64,000 nt of DNA from Natrinema salsiterrestre (GTDB lineage: Archaea > Halobacteriota > Halobacteria > Halobacteriales > Natrialbaceae): positions 186,001-250,000 of the forward strand of contig NZ_JAMQOT010000002.1 in the NCBI RefSeq assembly GCF_029502005.1, given 5' to 3'. A program made the position numbers and the translations under genes. Below the pieces are notes generated by a model. That model searched no databases. It was given only the letters and a program-made list of their open reading frames with translations, and was not told where the DNA came from. This document shows, one piece after another, positions 33,919 through 42,246 of the stretch. Position 1 is the stretch's first letter; every line of letters starts with the position of its first letter.

Positions 33919-34586
33919 CGGGAGAGCCCTCCGCGGGGGACTCGGAACGGCCCGCGACCGGCGACCTCCCGATCCTCGAGCCGGCGGCGCTATCCGGTGA
34001 GTCCGGGTCGCCGACGGTCGCCGGCGTGTTGCTCGCCGCCGGGACGAGCACCCGCTTCGGTGCGGCGAACAAGCTGCTGGCGACGGTCGACGGTGAGCCG
34101 GTGGTCCGCCACGCCGCGCGAACCCTCCTCGAGAGCGACGTCGACCCGGTCGTCGTCGTCCTCGGCCACGAGGCCGATCGGGTTCGGGCCGCGCTCGAGG
34201 GACTGTCGGTCGAGACGGTCGTCAACGAGGCCTACGATACCGGACAGGCGTCCTCGCTCCGGGCCGGTGTCCGAGCGGTTCGGCGGCACGATGTCGACCC
34301 CGACGCCGCCCTCGTCGCGCTCGGCGACATGCCCTTCGTTTCGCCGACGACGATCGACGCGCTGGTGACCGCTTACGCCGCGGACGCCGGGGACGCGATC
34401 GCGGCGGCGTTCGACGGAAGCCGCGGCAACCCCGTCCTGTTCGACGAGCGGTTCTTCGACGTGCTCGCCGACGTCGACGGCGATATCGGCGGTCGAGAGA
34501 TACTGCTCGAGGACGATGCGAGCGTGCTCCTATCTGTCGACGACCCCGGCGTGCGCCGCGATATCGACGTGCCCGAGGACCTCTGA
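33915..34586 (+). CDS. mocA: MocA/MobA-like molybdenum cofactor nucleotidyltransferase
   Basis: A 223-residue NTP-transferase. The nucleotide-binding N-terminus reads VLLAAGTSTRFGAANKLLA (residues 38-56), with VVVVLGHEADRV, the substrate loop YDTGQASSLRAGV, LGDMPFVSP carrying the catalytic metal aspartate, and GSRGNPVLFD near residue 170. These match MocA, which adds CMP to molybdenum cofactor; CO dehydrogenase uses the cytosine dinucleotide form, which makes this assignment fit the locus. The first 33 residues are an acidic lead. Translation is coupled to moeA (ATGA). The choice of CTP over GTP is inferred from context. Confidence 0.9.
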   Translation: MTGEPSAGDSERPATGDLPILEPAALSGESGSPTVAGVLLAAGTSTRFGAANKLLATVDGEPVVRHAARTLLESDVDPVVVVLGHEADRVRAALEGLSVETVVNEAYDTGQASSLRAGVRAVRRHDVDPDAALVALGDMPFVSPTTIDALVTAYAADAGDAIAAAFDGSRGNPVLFDERFFDVLADVDGDIGGREILLEDDASVLLSVDDPGVRRDIDVPEDL

Positions 34587-34668
34587 GCGGCGTGCTCGAG
34601 GACGTGTGGATGGCACTCGAGTGCGCATCGGTCACAGAGGGGAGCGCGAACGGGCGCTGACCGATGCG

Positions 34669-34821
34669 CTACTCGGACTCGACCTTTTTAACGACGATCT
34701 TCCCGTCTTCGACGTGCCACTCGATGCGATCTCCTTCGCCGACGTCGAGGAAATTACGAACCGGTTTCGGGACCGTCGTCAGGTTCTTTTCCGAGACTTT
34801 CGTATCCGTGAGATTGCCCAT
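34669..34821 (-). CDS. AbrB/SpoVT-type small DNA-binding protein
   Basis: A 50-residue swapped-hairpin AbrB domain protein: TDTKVSEKNLTTVPKPVRNFLDVGEGDRIEWHVED, then KIVVKK. This is the usual single-domain haloarchaeal AbrB/MazE type, which binds DNA as a dimer. An in-frame ATG at 34851 would add ten residues (MYRLGVYVPI), but the family normally starts just before the TDTKVS element, so I favour 34821. No toxin gene lies beside it, so a free-standing regulator is more likely than an antitoxin. It lies next to the Mo-cofactor genes and could regulate them, which is a guess. Confidence 0.8.
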   Translation of the reverse strand: MGNLTDTKVSEKNLTTVPKPVRNFLDVGEGDRIEWHVEDGKIVVKKVESE

Positions 34822-34878
34822 TATCGGCACGTACACGCCTAGTCGATACATAGTTTACGCTATGGCGAGAGCGGTGGA

Positions 34879-35172
34879 TCAGCCGCTCGAGCGCCATCGG
34901 TGAGCGCCCCCGTCGGACGCCTTGCTGAAGTCCAGATCGTATCGATCGGACTCGACGAGCACCGGGCCCGGGACGTACCGGTCGTCGGCCCCGTCGACGG
35001 GTTCGAGGAGGTTTCGGTCCGCCATCGTCGAGAGGACGTCTCGAACCGTCCCCTCGCGGCCGGGTATCAGATTCGCCTCTTCCATCACGCCGTCGACGTC
35101 GACCTGCCCGCGAAGGAACGCCAGCCGGATGGCGGACACCCACGCCGGCTCGCGCTTCGTTTCCCGACACAT
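34879..35172 (-). CDS. Unrecognised 97-residue helical protein, possible winged-helix regulator
   Basis: I do not recognise a named family. The sequence is mostly helical: EPAWVSAIRLAFLRGQVDVDGVMEEAN, then GREGTVRDVLSTMADRNLLEPV and a beta hairpin with DRYVPGPVLV. A helix-turn-helix-like middle followed by a hairpin wing (RNLLEPVDGADDRYVPGPVL) is the pattern of small winged-helix DNA-binding proteins. The ATG at 35172 is supported by a TATA box 25-34 bases upstream (AAACTATAAC). An in-frame ATG further upstream would place that TATA box inside the gene. The gene sits beside the CO dehydrogenase locus and is a candidate for its regulator. Confidence 0.55.
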   Translation of the reverse strand: MCRETKREPAWVSAIRLAFLRGQVDVDGVMEEANLIPGREGTVRDVLSTMADRNLLEPVDGADDRYVPGPVLVESDRYDLDFSKASDGGAHRWRSSG

Positions 35173-35196
35173 GAGGGGTACCTCGAGGGCGACGTT

Positions 35197-35206
35197 GTTA
35201 TAGTTT
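35197..35206 (-). promoter_or_regulatory. TATA box of the putative winged-helix gene
   Basis: On the minus strand AAACTATAAC lies 25-34 bases before the ATG at 35172, as expected for a leaderless transcript. It decides between alternative starts. Confidence 0.5.
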
Positions 35207-35308
35207 CTGACGGAAACGTGCAAGCGGTCTCTCAACATCGCCGATCCCACGGTGGACGGCACCGGCGTCCACCGCCAGCCTTACGCCGGTCTTCGGTATA
35301 CGTGGCGT

Positions 35309-36163
35309 ATGGTTCGCGAGCAGATCGATCGGATCGGCGTCGTCGGCGCGGGAACGATGGGCAGCGGCATCGCACAGGTCGCGGCGACAGACGGCTACGA
35401 CGTCGTCATGCGCGACATCGAACGGGAGTTCGTCGAGAACGGATTCGACACCATCGACGACAGCCTCGGACGACTCGCAAATCGTGGCGATCTCGAGGAG
35501 GAACCCGCGACGATCCGCGATCGAATCGAGGGAACGACCCACCTCGATGACCTCGGGGACTGCGACCTCGTCGTCGAGGCCGCCCTCGAAGAACTGGACG
35601 TCAAACAGAGCATCTTCGCCGACCTCGAGCGGGTCTGCGAGCCGGACGTCCTGCTGGCGACGAACACGAGCACGCTCTCGATCACCTCGATCGCGAGCGA
35701 CCTCGAGCATCCCGAGCGGGTGATCGGACTGCACTTCATGAACCCCGTCCCGATCATGGAGGGGGTCGAGGTCGTCGTCGGCGAGAAGACGACCGACGAC
35801 GCGACCGAGCTGGCCCACCGGCTCGCCGAAGACCTCGGGAAGACGACCTGGGAGGCCGACGACAAGCCCGGCTTCGTCACCAACCGCATCCTGATGCCCT
35901 GGATCAACGAGGGGATTCGCGCGTACGACGAGGACGTCGCCTCGAAGGAGGACATCGACACGGGAATGGAACTCGGGACGAACGTCCCGATGGGGCCGCT
36001 GACGCTGGCTGATCACATCGGGCTCGACGTCTGCCTCCACGCCTCGGAGACACTCTACGAGGAGCTGGGCGACCGATACAAGCCCGCCTACCTCCTCAAA
36101 CGAAAGGTCGAGGCCGGCGACCTCGGAAAGAAGACCGGGACGGGGTTCTACGAGTACGAATGA
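35309..36163 (+). CDS. hbd: 3-hydroxyacyl-CoA dehydrogenase
   Basis: A 284-residue NAD-dependent 3-hydroxyacyl-CoA (or 3-hydroxybutyryl-CoA) dehydrogenase for beta-oxidation. The Rossmann fingerprint GVVGAGTMGSGIAQVA lies at residues 10-25. The catalytic dyad histidine is in GLHFMNPVPIMEGVEVV, and the NTSTLSITSIA and GFVTNRILMPWINE stretches bind NAD and substrate. The C-terminal helical domain ends GKKTGTGFYEYE. Length equals the short single-function type; no hydratase domain is fused. The ATG at 35309 (MVREQIDRIGVVGAG) is the family start. Confidence 0.95.
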   Translation: MVREQIDRIGVVGAGTMGSGIAQVAATDGYDVVMRDIEREFVENGFDTIDDSLGRLANRGDLEEEPATIRDRIEGTTHLDDLGDCDLVVEAALEELDVKQSIFADLERVCEPDVLLATNTSTLSITSIASDLEHPERVIGLHFMNPVPIMEGVEVVVGEKTTDDATELAHRLAEDLGKTTWEADDKPGFVTNRILMPWINEGIRAYDEDVASKEDIDTGMELGTNVPMGPLTLADHIGLDVCLHASETLYEELGDRYKPAYLLKRKVEAGDLGKKTGTGFYEYE

Positions 36164-36232
36164 CTCGCGTCTCGACGGCTCTCTCCGGCTGAAACGTCGG
36201 GGCCACGGGTTTCACGGACCGCTCGAACGGAG

Positions 36233-36242
36233 TAAATTATTT
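36233..36242 (+). promoter_or_regulatory. TATA box of the exported membrane protein gene
   Basis: TAAATTATTT lies 27-36 bases before the ATG at 36269 in otherwise GC-rich DNA, fitting a leaderless haloarchaeal promoter. Confidence 0.5.
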
Positions 36243-36268
36243 GTTTTTGATACTCGAGTGTCGAGACG

Positions 36269-37552
36269 ATGCGAACGACCCGCCTCGTGGTTGCCCTCTG
36301 TTGTTGTGCCGCCCTCGGAGTGGCCGGCGTCACCGCCGTCGCCGCACCACCACCATCGCAACTCTGTGGCGTCTGCGGCCCTGGGACCGCGAACGACGCC
36401 GAAATCAGCGGCGCGACGGGTCAGGGTACGCTCGATATCTACGTCGACGAGGCCGGCGACTCGCGATGGCACGCTCGCGTGCCCGTCACCGAATCGGCTG
36501 CCGAACGATATCGGACGAACGCGACCGCACTCGAGGCCGCGGTCGACGACGCCTGGGCGCGATACCACGCGGCAGCGGGTGACGTTCGGGACGTCGAGCC
36601 GACGCTCGAGGGAGACGCGGTCGTCGTGAACTACACCGTAGACGACGTGGCCGAACGGGGCGTCGGAGACACCTGGCTCCTCGACTACTTTAAGACCGGA
36701 ACCTCGCTCACGCGCTACGAGATAGTGGCCGAGCGAGTGACGATCCACACACCCGACGGGACGACGATCACGAATCGCGTCTCCGACGCCGACGTCGACG
36801 GGAACGCCGCCACGTGGACCGGCGACGAATTCGACGATCAGACGTACGTCACCTACGGTAGCGGCGGCGTCCTCGACACCGCGAGGGGGTACGCGACGAT
36901 CGGTCTCGAGATCGGTCCGACGGCGCTCTATCACGGCGTGAGCGGTGGAATCGTCCCCGGACTGTTGATCGCGGGTACCGGCATCGCGATCGGTCGTCTC
37001 GACTGGGGGAGCGCGGCGTTCGACGCGAGGGAACTCGAACGGATGATCGTCGCAGTCGGGGCTGTCGGTGCCGGTGGTTTTCTCGTCGTCGGCGCGGCCT
37101 CGAGCGGTGGCGGTTTCGCACCGGGTGCCGTCGCGCTGGCCTCGCTCGGAGTCGGGTACGCCCTTTTCGGAAGTGCAGCGCGACGTCTCGGAGACCGATT
37201 CGGGACTCGGGAGTTCGCCGGGCTCTCCGTACTCGCGACGATGGCCGCCGTGGGGCTCACACTCCTGCTCGTCGGTCCGCCAGTGTACCCGTTCCCGCCC
37301 CTTTTCGGTCTGGCCACCGCACTCTGCCTCCCGATCGGTCACGCGACCGAGCGCGGCCGGACGCCGATCGGTCTCGTCGTCGTCGCCGCGCTCACGCCGA
37401 TCGCTGCGGTCGCAACCGTCGCCCCCGTTTCCGTGTTCGGATTCGGACCGGCCGTGTTCGGTCTCTTGCTGTTGCCGTGGGTCGTCAGCGTCGCCATCTT
37501 CGGCTACCCGCTCGCGCTACTGGGTCGACGCCTCGCTGTCGACGACGAGTAA
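36269..37552 (+). CDS. Exported multi-pass membrane protein of unknown function
   Basis: A 427-residue protein with a Sec-type signal peptide (LVVALCCCAALGVAGVTAVAA, cleavage probably after AVAA near residue 26). An extracellular domain follows (residues 27-205, rich in Asp/Glu/Thr, with a C-x2-C pair at CGVC). The C-terminal half has about seven hydrophobic helices starting near residue 218, ending GYPLALLGRRLAVDDE. The extracellular part contains YIDVDEAGDSRWHARVPVTE-like beta strands. I do not recognise the family. The architecture (soluble outer domain plus membrane bundle) suggests sensing or surface assembly, but this is not supported by any motif. Confidence 0.7.
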   Translation: MRTTRLVVALCCCAALGVAGVTAVAAPPPSQLCGVCGPGTANDAEISGATGQGTLDIYVDEAGDSRWHARVPVTESAAERYRTNATALEAAVDDAWARYHAAAGDVRDVEPTLEGDAVVVNYTVDDVAERGVGDTWLLDYFKTGTSLTRYEIVAERVTIHTPDGTTITNRVSDADVDGNAATWTGDEFDDQTYVTYGSGGVLDTARGYATIGLEIGPTALYHGVSGGIVPGLLIAGTGIAIGRLDWGSAAFDARELERMIVAVGAVGAGGFLVVGAASSGGGFAPGAVALASLGVGYALFGSAARRLGDRFGTREFAGLSVLATMAAVGLTLLLVGPPVYPFPPLFGLATALCLPIGHATERGRTPIGLVVVAALTPIAAVATVAPVSVFGFGPAVFGLLLLPWVVSVAIFGYPLALLGRRLAVDDE

Positions 37553-37579
37553 CCACACGCATTGCGGATCAGTACGCCG

Positions 37580-38002
37580 TCACTCGAGGAACCGAGCGTT
37601 GACGTCGACGTCGGCCGGCGGCATCGCACACTGGTCTTTCTTGCCGAACCAGCGATAGCGGCGGGCGGCGACGAAGTCGTAGCAAAAGTCCCGAAACCGA
37701 CGCGGCAGGAACCGGGACGGTCCGAGGAGCGCGTAGACGCCGCCGAGGCGTCTCGCGATTCGAATGACCGCGTCCGACTTCACGTAGCAGTCGTCCTCCT
37801 CGATCAGGACGATCGACTCGAGTTCGTCGGTCGGGAGACCGTGCTCGGCGAGCAACTCGGTTCCCACGTCGGACTGCAACGAGGCGAAGCGAAAGACCCC
37901 ATCCGTATCCCGCGGGAGGATGAACTGGACGAACCCGTTACAGAGGTTGCAGACGCCGTCGAACAGGACGATCGGGTTGTCGTCGGGGATCTCCTCGCTC
38001 AT
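37580..38002 (-). CDS. DCC family thiol-disulfide oxidoreductase-like protein (DUF393)
   Basis: A 140-residue DCC family protein. The signature is VLFDGVCNLCNGFVQFILPRD, with the C-x2-C redox pair (C18, C21). SLQSDVGTELLAEHG and SDAVIRIARRLGG follow, and the family's C-terminal helix RRFRDFCYDFVAARRYRWFGK ends it. It has a thioredoxin-like fold and probably a redox role in the cytoplasm; a target is not known. Its ATG overlaps the stop of a small upstream frame (37999-38241), suggesting translational coupling if that frame is real. Confidence 0.92.
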   Translation of the reverse strand: MSEEIPDDNPIVLFDGVCNLCNGFVQFILPRDTDGVFRFASLQSDVGTELLAEHGLPTDELESIVLIEEDDCYVKSDAVIRIARRLGGVYALLGPSRFLPRRFRDFCYDFVAARRYRWFGKKDQCAMPPADVDVNARFLE

Positions 38003-38241
38003 CGGTTACGGTGATTCGGGGCCGGCCCCAATTCAGCGTTCCGGTCATCGGTGGCAACCGCTGTCGGACACGACCGCTCGAGGACAGTCTCCGTCGTCGG
38101 CGCTTCGCCCTCGCCCTCGAGGCGGATCAGGCCTTGCGTACAGCCGGTATCGATCGAGAGGACCGGACACCCCCGATCGAGTTCGAGGTACTGAACTCGA
38201 GCGGAAGCAGCGTAACTGAAAGAAACAACAGCAGGGGACAC
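37999..38241 (-). CDS. Possible 80-residue protein coupled to the DCC gene
   Basis: The frame runs from a GTG at 38241 to a TGA that overlaps the ATG of the DCC gene by four bases (ATGA), an arrangement typical of real haloarchaeal operons. The middle reads VQYLELDRGCPVLSIDTG and GLIRLEGEGEAPTTETVLE, with native-looking codon use (CTCGAG pairs) and three cysteines. The first 15 residues look less coding-like, so the true start may be further in. No family is recognised. The opposite strand also has an open frame, but its composition (Arg and Ser rich) is poorer. Confidence 0.4.
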   Translation of the reverse strand: MSPAVVSFSYAASARVQYLELDRGCPVLSIDTGCTQGLIRLEGEGEAPTTETVLERSCPTAVATDDRNAELGPAPNHRNR

Positions 38242-38320
38242 AGCGCGACGCCGCACCGGTATCGGCTCTGGGTGGCCGCTCGGGCTCGCCGGACGGACTC
38301 CCCGTGTCAGCACCGATCGG

Positions 38321-39367
38321 TCACTGATGGAGCGGCCGTTCCGACATCGTGCGCCGGAGCTCCTCGAGTCGCGAGCGAGAGACGCCCTCTTCGAACTGCT
38401 GGAGGAGGGCGAACACTTCCGCGCGAGACACCTTGACGTCGCCCTCGCGGACGACGTCCTCGGGGCGTTCGCGAAGTTCACGGAGGGTCCCGACCGCGAG
38501 CAGGTACGGAATCGCCCACGCGGAGAGTCGGTTGCCGTGCTGTTCCGGGACGACTTCGAGGTAGCGCTGGGCGTCGTCGAGGTAGCGTTCGGCGCGGCCT
38601 GTCACCCGGTTGATGACGTTCGTGACGCCACCGTGGTGGGCCTCGTCGGTGACCGCCTCGACGTCGACGTCCTCCGCCGCGAGCCACTCGGCGGGGAGAT
38701 AGACGTTGTTTTCCTCGTGATAATCGTCCTGGACGTCCTTCGCGATGTTGACCAGCTGGAGGAGCAGCGCGAACGAACGGGCGTTCTCCCGCATCTCCGT
38801 CGCTCGCTCCTGTGAGGTCCCGCGGGCGACCAGCCCCGTGATCAGGGTGCCGACGGTCCCGGCGGCGTACCAGCAGTACTCCTCGAGTTCCTCGATCGTC
38901 TGCAGGCGCAGGCCGCCCTCGGTGGCGTACCGATCCGTGAACATCGCCATTCCGTCGACGAGTTCGCGGACCGGTTCCCGCATGATTTCCCGGGGCTCCT
39001 CGTCGAGCGATTCGAACGTTCGCAACACCCGGGGCGTCTCCGCGACGACCTCCCAGTCGTCGTTTCGATCCTCGGGAATCCACGGCTCGACATCCTCCAT
39101 GAAGGCTCCGACCGAACCCGCCGACTCCGGATCGAGCAACCGATCGTACTCCGCGAGCAGTTCGGTCTGCGTCTCCGGCGGGATGTGTCCCGCGTCCTCG
39201 ATCGTGTCGGCGATTCGACAGAGGAGGTAGCCGATACAGATATGTCTCGCCATCGGCTCCTCGAGCCGATCGATCGTAATCGAAAAAGTCCGCGAAACGC
39301 CGTGAACGGCGTCGTAACACCACTCGAGGTCGGCGTCAGTTGTGGATTCGGTCTGGCCCGTGGTCAT
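38321..39367 (-). CDS. Squalene/phytoene synthase family protein, squalene synthase type
   Basis: A 348-residue trans-isoprenyl diphosphate head-to-head synthase. The first aspartate-rich motif is DTIED (54-58) and the second DVQDD (211-215) in NIAKDVQDDYHEENNVYLPAEW. FSRTFSI-like GVSRTFSI lies near residue 23, and EEYCWYAAGTVGTLITGL fits the squalene synthase pattern (YCxYVAGxVG). It likely condenses two farnesyl diphosphates to squalene, a major neutral lipid of haloarchaeal membranes, rather than making phytoene. It is a single gene. A C-terminal membrane anchor, common in eukaryotes, is absent. Confidence 0.88.
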   Translation of the reverse strand: MTTGQTESTTDADLEWCYDAVHGVSRTFSITIDRLEEPMARHICIGYLLCRIADTIEDAGHIPPETQTELLAEYDRLLDPESAGSVGAFMEDVEPWIPEDRNDDWEVVAETPRVLRTFESLDEEPREIMREPVRELVDGMAMFTDRYATEGGLRLQTIEELEEYCWYAAGTVGTLITGLVARGTSQERATEMRENARSFALLLQLVNIAKDVQDDYHEENNVYLPAEWLAAEDVDVEAVTDEAHHGGVTNVINRVTGRAERYLDDAQRYLEVVPEQHGNRLSAWAIPYLLAVGTLRELRERPEDVVREGDVKVSRAEVFALLQQFEEGVSRSRLEELRRTMSERPLHQ

Positions 39368-39501
39368 CTACTCGAGTTAGTTTGGTTAGCATCCGGGAAA
39401 AACGCCGCGGTCGCGGCGTGATCTTCCGATCGGTGTCGAACGGGGGCCGCAGACGGATCGCGTGACCCCCGTTCGTCCCGTCGATAGCCGACGAAATTCG
39501 T

Positions 39502-40170
39502 ATGGGATCGGGGGTCGAAGCCGCGCCCGTGACTCGAACCGTACTCGTCGCCGGGGCAAACGGACAGGTCGGACGACACGTGACGGAATCGCTCGCCGAG
39601 CGTGGCGACACCGCCCGAGCGATGATCCGCGAGGCGTCGCAGGCCGACGAGATGGAACGACTGGGCGGGGAGCCGGTCGTGGCGGACCTGACCGAAACGG
39701 TCGATCACGCGGTCGAGGGCTGTGACGCGGTTGTCTTCGCGGCCGGTTCCGGCGGCGAGGACGTCTACGGCGTCGACCGCGACGGAGCCATCCGCCTGAT
39801 CGACGCGGCGACCGAAGCGGGCGTCGACCGGTTCGTCATGCTCAGTTCGATGGGTGCCGATGACCCCGACGCCGGCCCCGAACCGCTTCGAGACTACCTG
39901 ATCGCGAAAGCCGAGGCCGACGAATACCTCCGAAACAGCGACCCGGTCTCGACGATCGTTCGCCCGGGCGAGTTGACCACCGAACCCGGAACCGGCGAGA
40001 TTCGGGCGGGGACCGGGCTCGAGCTCGGCTCCGGCGACATCCCACGCGAAGACGTCGCCGAGACGCTCGTGACCGCTATCGACGTCGAATCCCTCCACGG
40101 GGAGACGTTCGAAATTCTGTCCGGAGACGAGTCGATCGAGGCGGCCCTCGAGACGGTCGGCTCGCAGTGA
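39502..40170 (+). CDS. NAD(P)-binding atypical SDR (NmrA/NAD(P)H-binding) protein
   Basis: A 222-residue Rossmann-fold protein of the atypical short-chain dehydrogenase type. The dinucleotide motif VLVAGANGQVGRHV lies at residues 15-28. GEPVVADLTET, AVVFAAGSGG and MLSSMGADDP are typical strands. The STIVRPGELTTEPGTG segment and AETLVTAIDV follow the family pattern. The Tyr-x3-Lys pair appears as YLIAK. The substrate is unknown. A GTG at 39529 (VTRTVLVAGANG) gives the usual family N-terminus and may be the true start; the ATG at 39502 adds nine residues. Confidence 0.85.
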   Translation: MGSGVEAAPVTRTVLVAGANGQVGRHVTESLAERGDTARAMIREASQADEMERLGGEPVVADLTETVDHAVEGCDAVVFAAGSGGEDVYGVDRDGAIRLIDAATEAGVDRFVMLSSMGADDPDAGPEPLRDYLIAKAEADEYLRNSDPVSTIVRPGELTTEPGTGEIRAGTGLELGSGDIPREDVAETLVTAIDVESLHGETFEILSGDESIEAALETVGSQ

Positions 40171-40395
40171 ATCGATTGCGAAGCGGTCGTGGCGTACGGC
40201 TCCGTGCCGTCCGGCGGAACGCCCGACTCGGCTCGCACGGAGCGGTCGGATAACCGACCGCTGTCGTGACTACCACGGTCGCTCTGAAAACGGCCGGGAG
40301 ACACCTGTCAGGTATGCTGTCACTCTGGGTTTCACCCCCTCGAGAGTCTGGGATGACGATGTCTCTACGGAGCCAGCAGCATATGTATGGAAAGA

Positions 40396-40402
40396 ATAAT
40401 AC
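40396..40402 (+). promoter_or_regulatory. TATA box of the acyl-CoA ligase gene
   Basis: ATAATAC lies 28-34 bases before the ATG at 40430 in an AT-rich patch, matching a leaderless promoter. Confidence 0.5.
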
Positions 40403-40429
40403 AGTCTTTGTGCCACAGTATGAGACGAG

Positions 40430-42082
40430 ATGCCAGCAGGTACAGACCAGACACTTCGGCCGTTTTTGTGGCGAGCGAGCAAGCTGTATTCCGACACGGA
40501 GATCGTCTCTCGGAATCACGACGGGATGCAGCGATACACCTACAGCGAGTACGAGGATCGAACGAGCCAGCTCGCGAACGCCCTCGACGAGTACGGGATC
40601 GAGGAGGGTGACCGGGTCGGAACGTTCTGTTGGAACCACTCCCGCCACTTCGAGACGTATTTCGCCGTGCCGTCGATCGGCGCGCAACTGCACACGATCA
40701 ATCCGCTCCTCCCCGACGCGCACATTCAGTTCATCGTCGACAACGCCGACGACGAACTGATCTTCGTCGACCAGTCGCTCGCACCGAAGCTCGCGGGCGC
40801 CGTCGCCGACGCCGACGACGAGTTCGACGACGTCGACTTCGTCGTCATGGGCAGCCAGCCGGCCGACGACCTCGAGGCGACCCCCTACGAGTCCTTCATC
40901 GAGGGCCACGAGCCGGAGTACGACTGGCCCGACGTCGACGAGGAGCAGCCCGCGGGGATGTGTTACACCTCGGGGACGACCGGCAACCCGAAGGGCGTCG
41001 AGTACACCCAGCAGATGCTCTGGAGTCACACGATGGCGACCCAGACGCCACAGGGGATCCCGATGGCCGACGACGACGTGGTCATGCCCGTCGTGCCGAT
41101 GTTCCACGTCAACGCCTGGGGGATGCCGTTTACGGCGACCGCAGGGGGCGCCAAGCAGGTCTTCCCCGGCCCCTCTCCCGAGCCCGAGGACCTCGCGAAC
41201 CTCATCGAAAACGAGGGCGTGACGATCAGCGCGGGCGTCCCCACCGTCTGGCTGGGCCTGATGGAGTACTGCTCGGAGAACGAGGTCGACCTCTCGACGC
41301 TCGACACCGTGATCGTCGGCGGCTCGGCCGCGCCGAAGTCGATGATCGAGTGGTTCGACACGCAGGGCGTCGAGGTGCTCCACGCCTGGGGGATGACCGA
41401 GATGTCCCCGATCGGTTCGGTGTCCCACCTCAAATCCGACCTCGAGGACGCCGACTACGACACGCAAGTCGAAAAACGAGGCAAGCAGGGACTCGTCGTT
41501 CCCGGCCTCGAGTTCAAGGTCATCGACGAAGACGGCGAGGAGATCGCCTGGGACGGCACGGAGTTCGGCGAACTGTGGATCCGCGGCCCGTGGGTGACCA
41601 AGGAGTACTTCAAGCGGCCCGAAGCGAACGAGGAGGACTTCGAGGACGGCTGGCTCAAGACCGGCGACGTCGTCACCGTCGACGAGGACGGCTACCTCAA
41701 GATCGTCGACCGGGAGAAGGACGTGATCAAATCGGGCGGCGAGTGGATCTCGTCGGTCGAACTCGAGAACGCGATCATGGCCCACGACGACGTCGCAGAG
41801 GCGGCCGTCGTCGGCGTGCCCCACGAGCGCTGGCAGGAACGACCGGTCGCGTTCGTCGTTCCGGCCGAGGGTGCGGACCGCGAGACGCTCGTCACCGAGA
41901 TCAACGAGATGCTCGCCGACGAGTATCCCAAGTGGTGGCTGCCGGACGAGATCGAGTTCATCAAGGAGGTGCCCAAGACGGCGACGGGCAAGTTCTCGAA
42001 GAAGGACATCCGCGAGGAGTACGCCGACCAGTCCCTCGTCGAGGGGCAGGTTCCGGAAGACGCCGCGCCGGACGGTAACTGA
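40430..42082 (+). CDS. Long- or medium-chain fatty-acyl-CoA ligase (AMP-binding)
   Basis: A 550-residue acyl-adenylate-forming ligase that activates fatty acids with ATP and CoA. The P-loop motif is CYTSGTTGNPKGVEYT (near residue 178). GMTEMSP, GWLKTGDVV and DREKDVIKSGGEWISSVELE are the other core motifs, and the catalytic lysine is in PKTATGKFSKKDIRE. The enzyme fits with the acyl-CoA dehydrogenase gene just downstream on the same strand (gap 164 bases), so the first two steps of fatty acid breakdown lie together. A T-tract after the stop may end transcription. Chain length is not determinable here. Confidence 0.95.
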   Translation: MPAGTDQTLRPFLWRASKLYSDTEIVSRNHDGMQRYTYSEYEDRTSQLANALDEYGIEEGDRVGTFCWNHSRHFETYFAVPSIGAQLHTINPLLPDAHIQFIVDNADDELIFVDQSLAPKLAGAVADADDEFDDVDFVVMGSQPADDLEATPYESFIEGHEPEYDWPDVDEEQPAGMCYTSGTTGNPKGVEYTQQMLWSHTMATQTPQGIPMADDDVVMPVVPMFHVNAWGMPFTATAGGAKQVFPGPSPEPEDLANLIENEGVTISAGVPTVWLGLMEYCSENEVDLSTLDTVIVGGSAAPKSMIEWFDTQGVEVLHAWGMTEMSPIGSVSHLKSDLEDADYDTQVEKRGKQGLVVPGLEFKVIDEDGEEIAWDGTEFGELWIRGPWVTKEYFKRPEANEEDFEDGWLKTGDVVTVDEDGYLKIVDREKDVIKSGGEWISSVELENAIMAHDDVAEAAVVGVPHERWQERPVAFVVPAEGADRETLVTEINEMLADEYPKWWLPDEIEFIKEVPKTATGKFSKKDIREEYADQSLVEGQVPEDAAPDGN

Positions 42083-42097
42083 GGCCGTCGGCTGCGA

Positions 42098-42103
42098 TTT
42101 TTT
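42098..42103 (+). terminator. Possible T-tract terminator after the acyl-CoA ligase gene
   Basis: Six T residues follow the stop codon by 16 bases. Archaeal transcription can stop at such tracts without a hairpin. The evidence is position and composition only. Confidence 0.3.
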
Positions 42104-42246
42104 GTGACGCGGCGTTCGTACCGGGAGAGATAGCGGTTCGTCATCGGTACACCAGAGGAGTTCGCGACGCTCCCGTAGCGTGGTACTGAGGAGCACGATC
42201 GAGGAAAGAGAGAACAGTAAAGGGTCACGATTCCTAATTCCGTGAT

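Noticed and set aside
34669-34821. Antitoxin half of an AbrB/MazE toxin-antitoxin pair
   Set aside because: No small toxin gene is next to it; the neighbours are a nucleotidyltransferase and a putative regulator.
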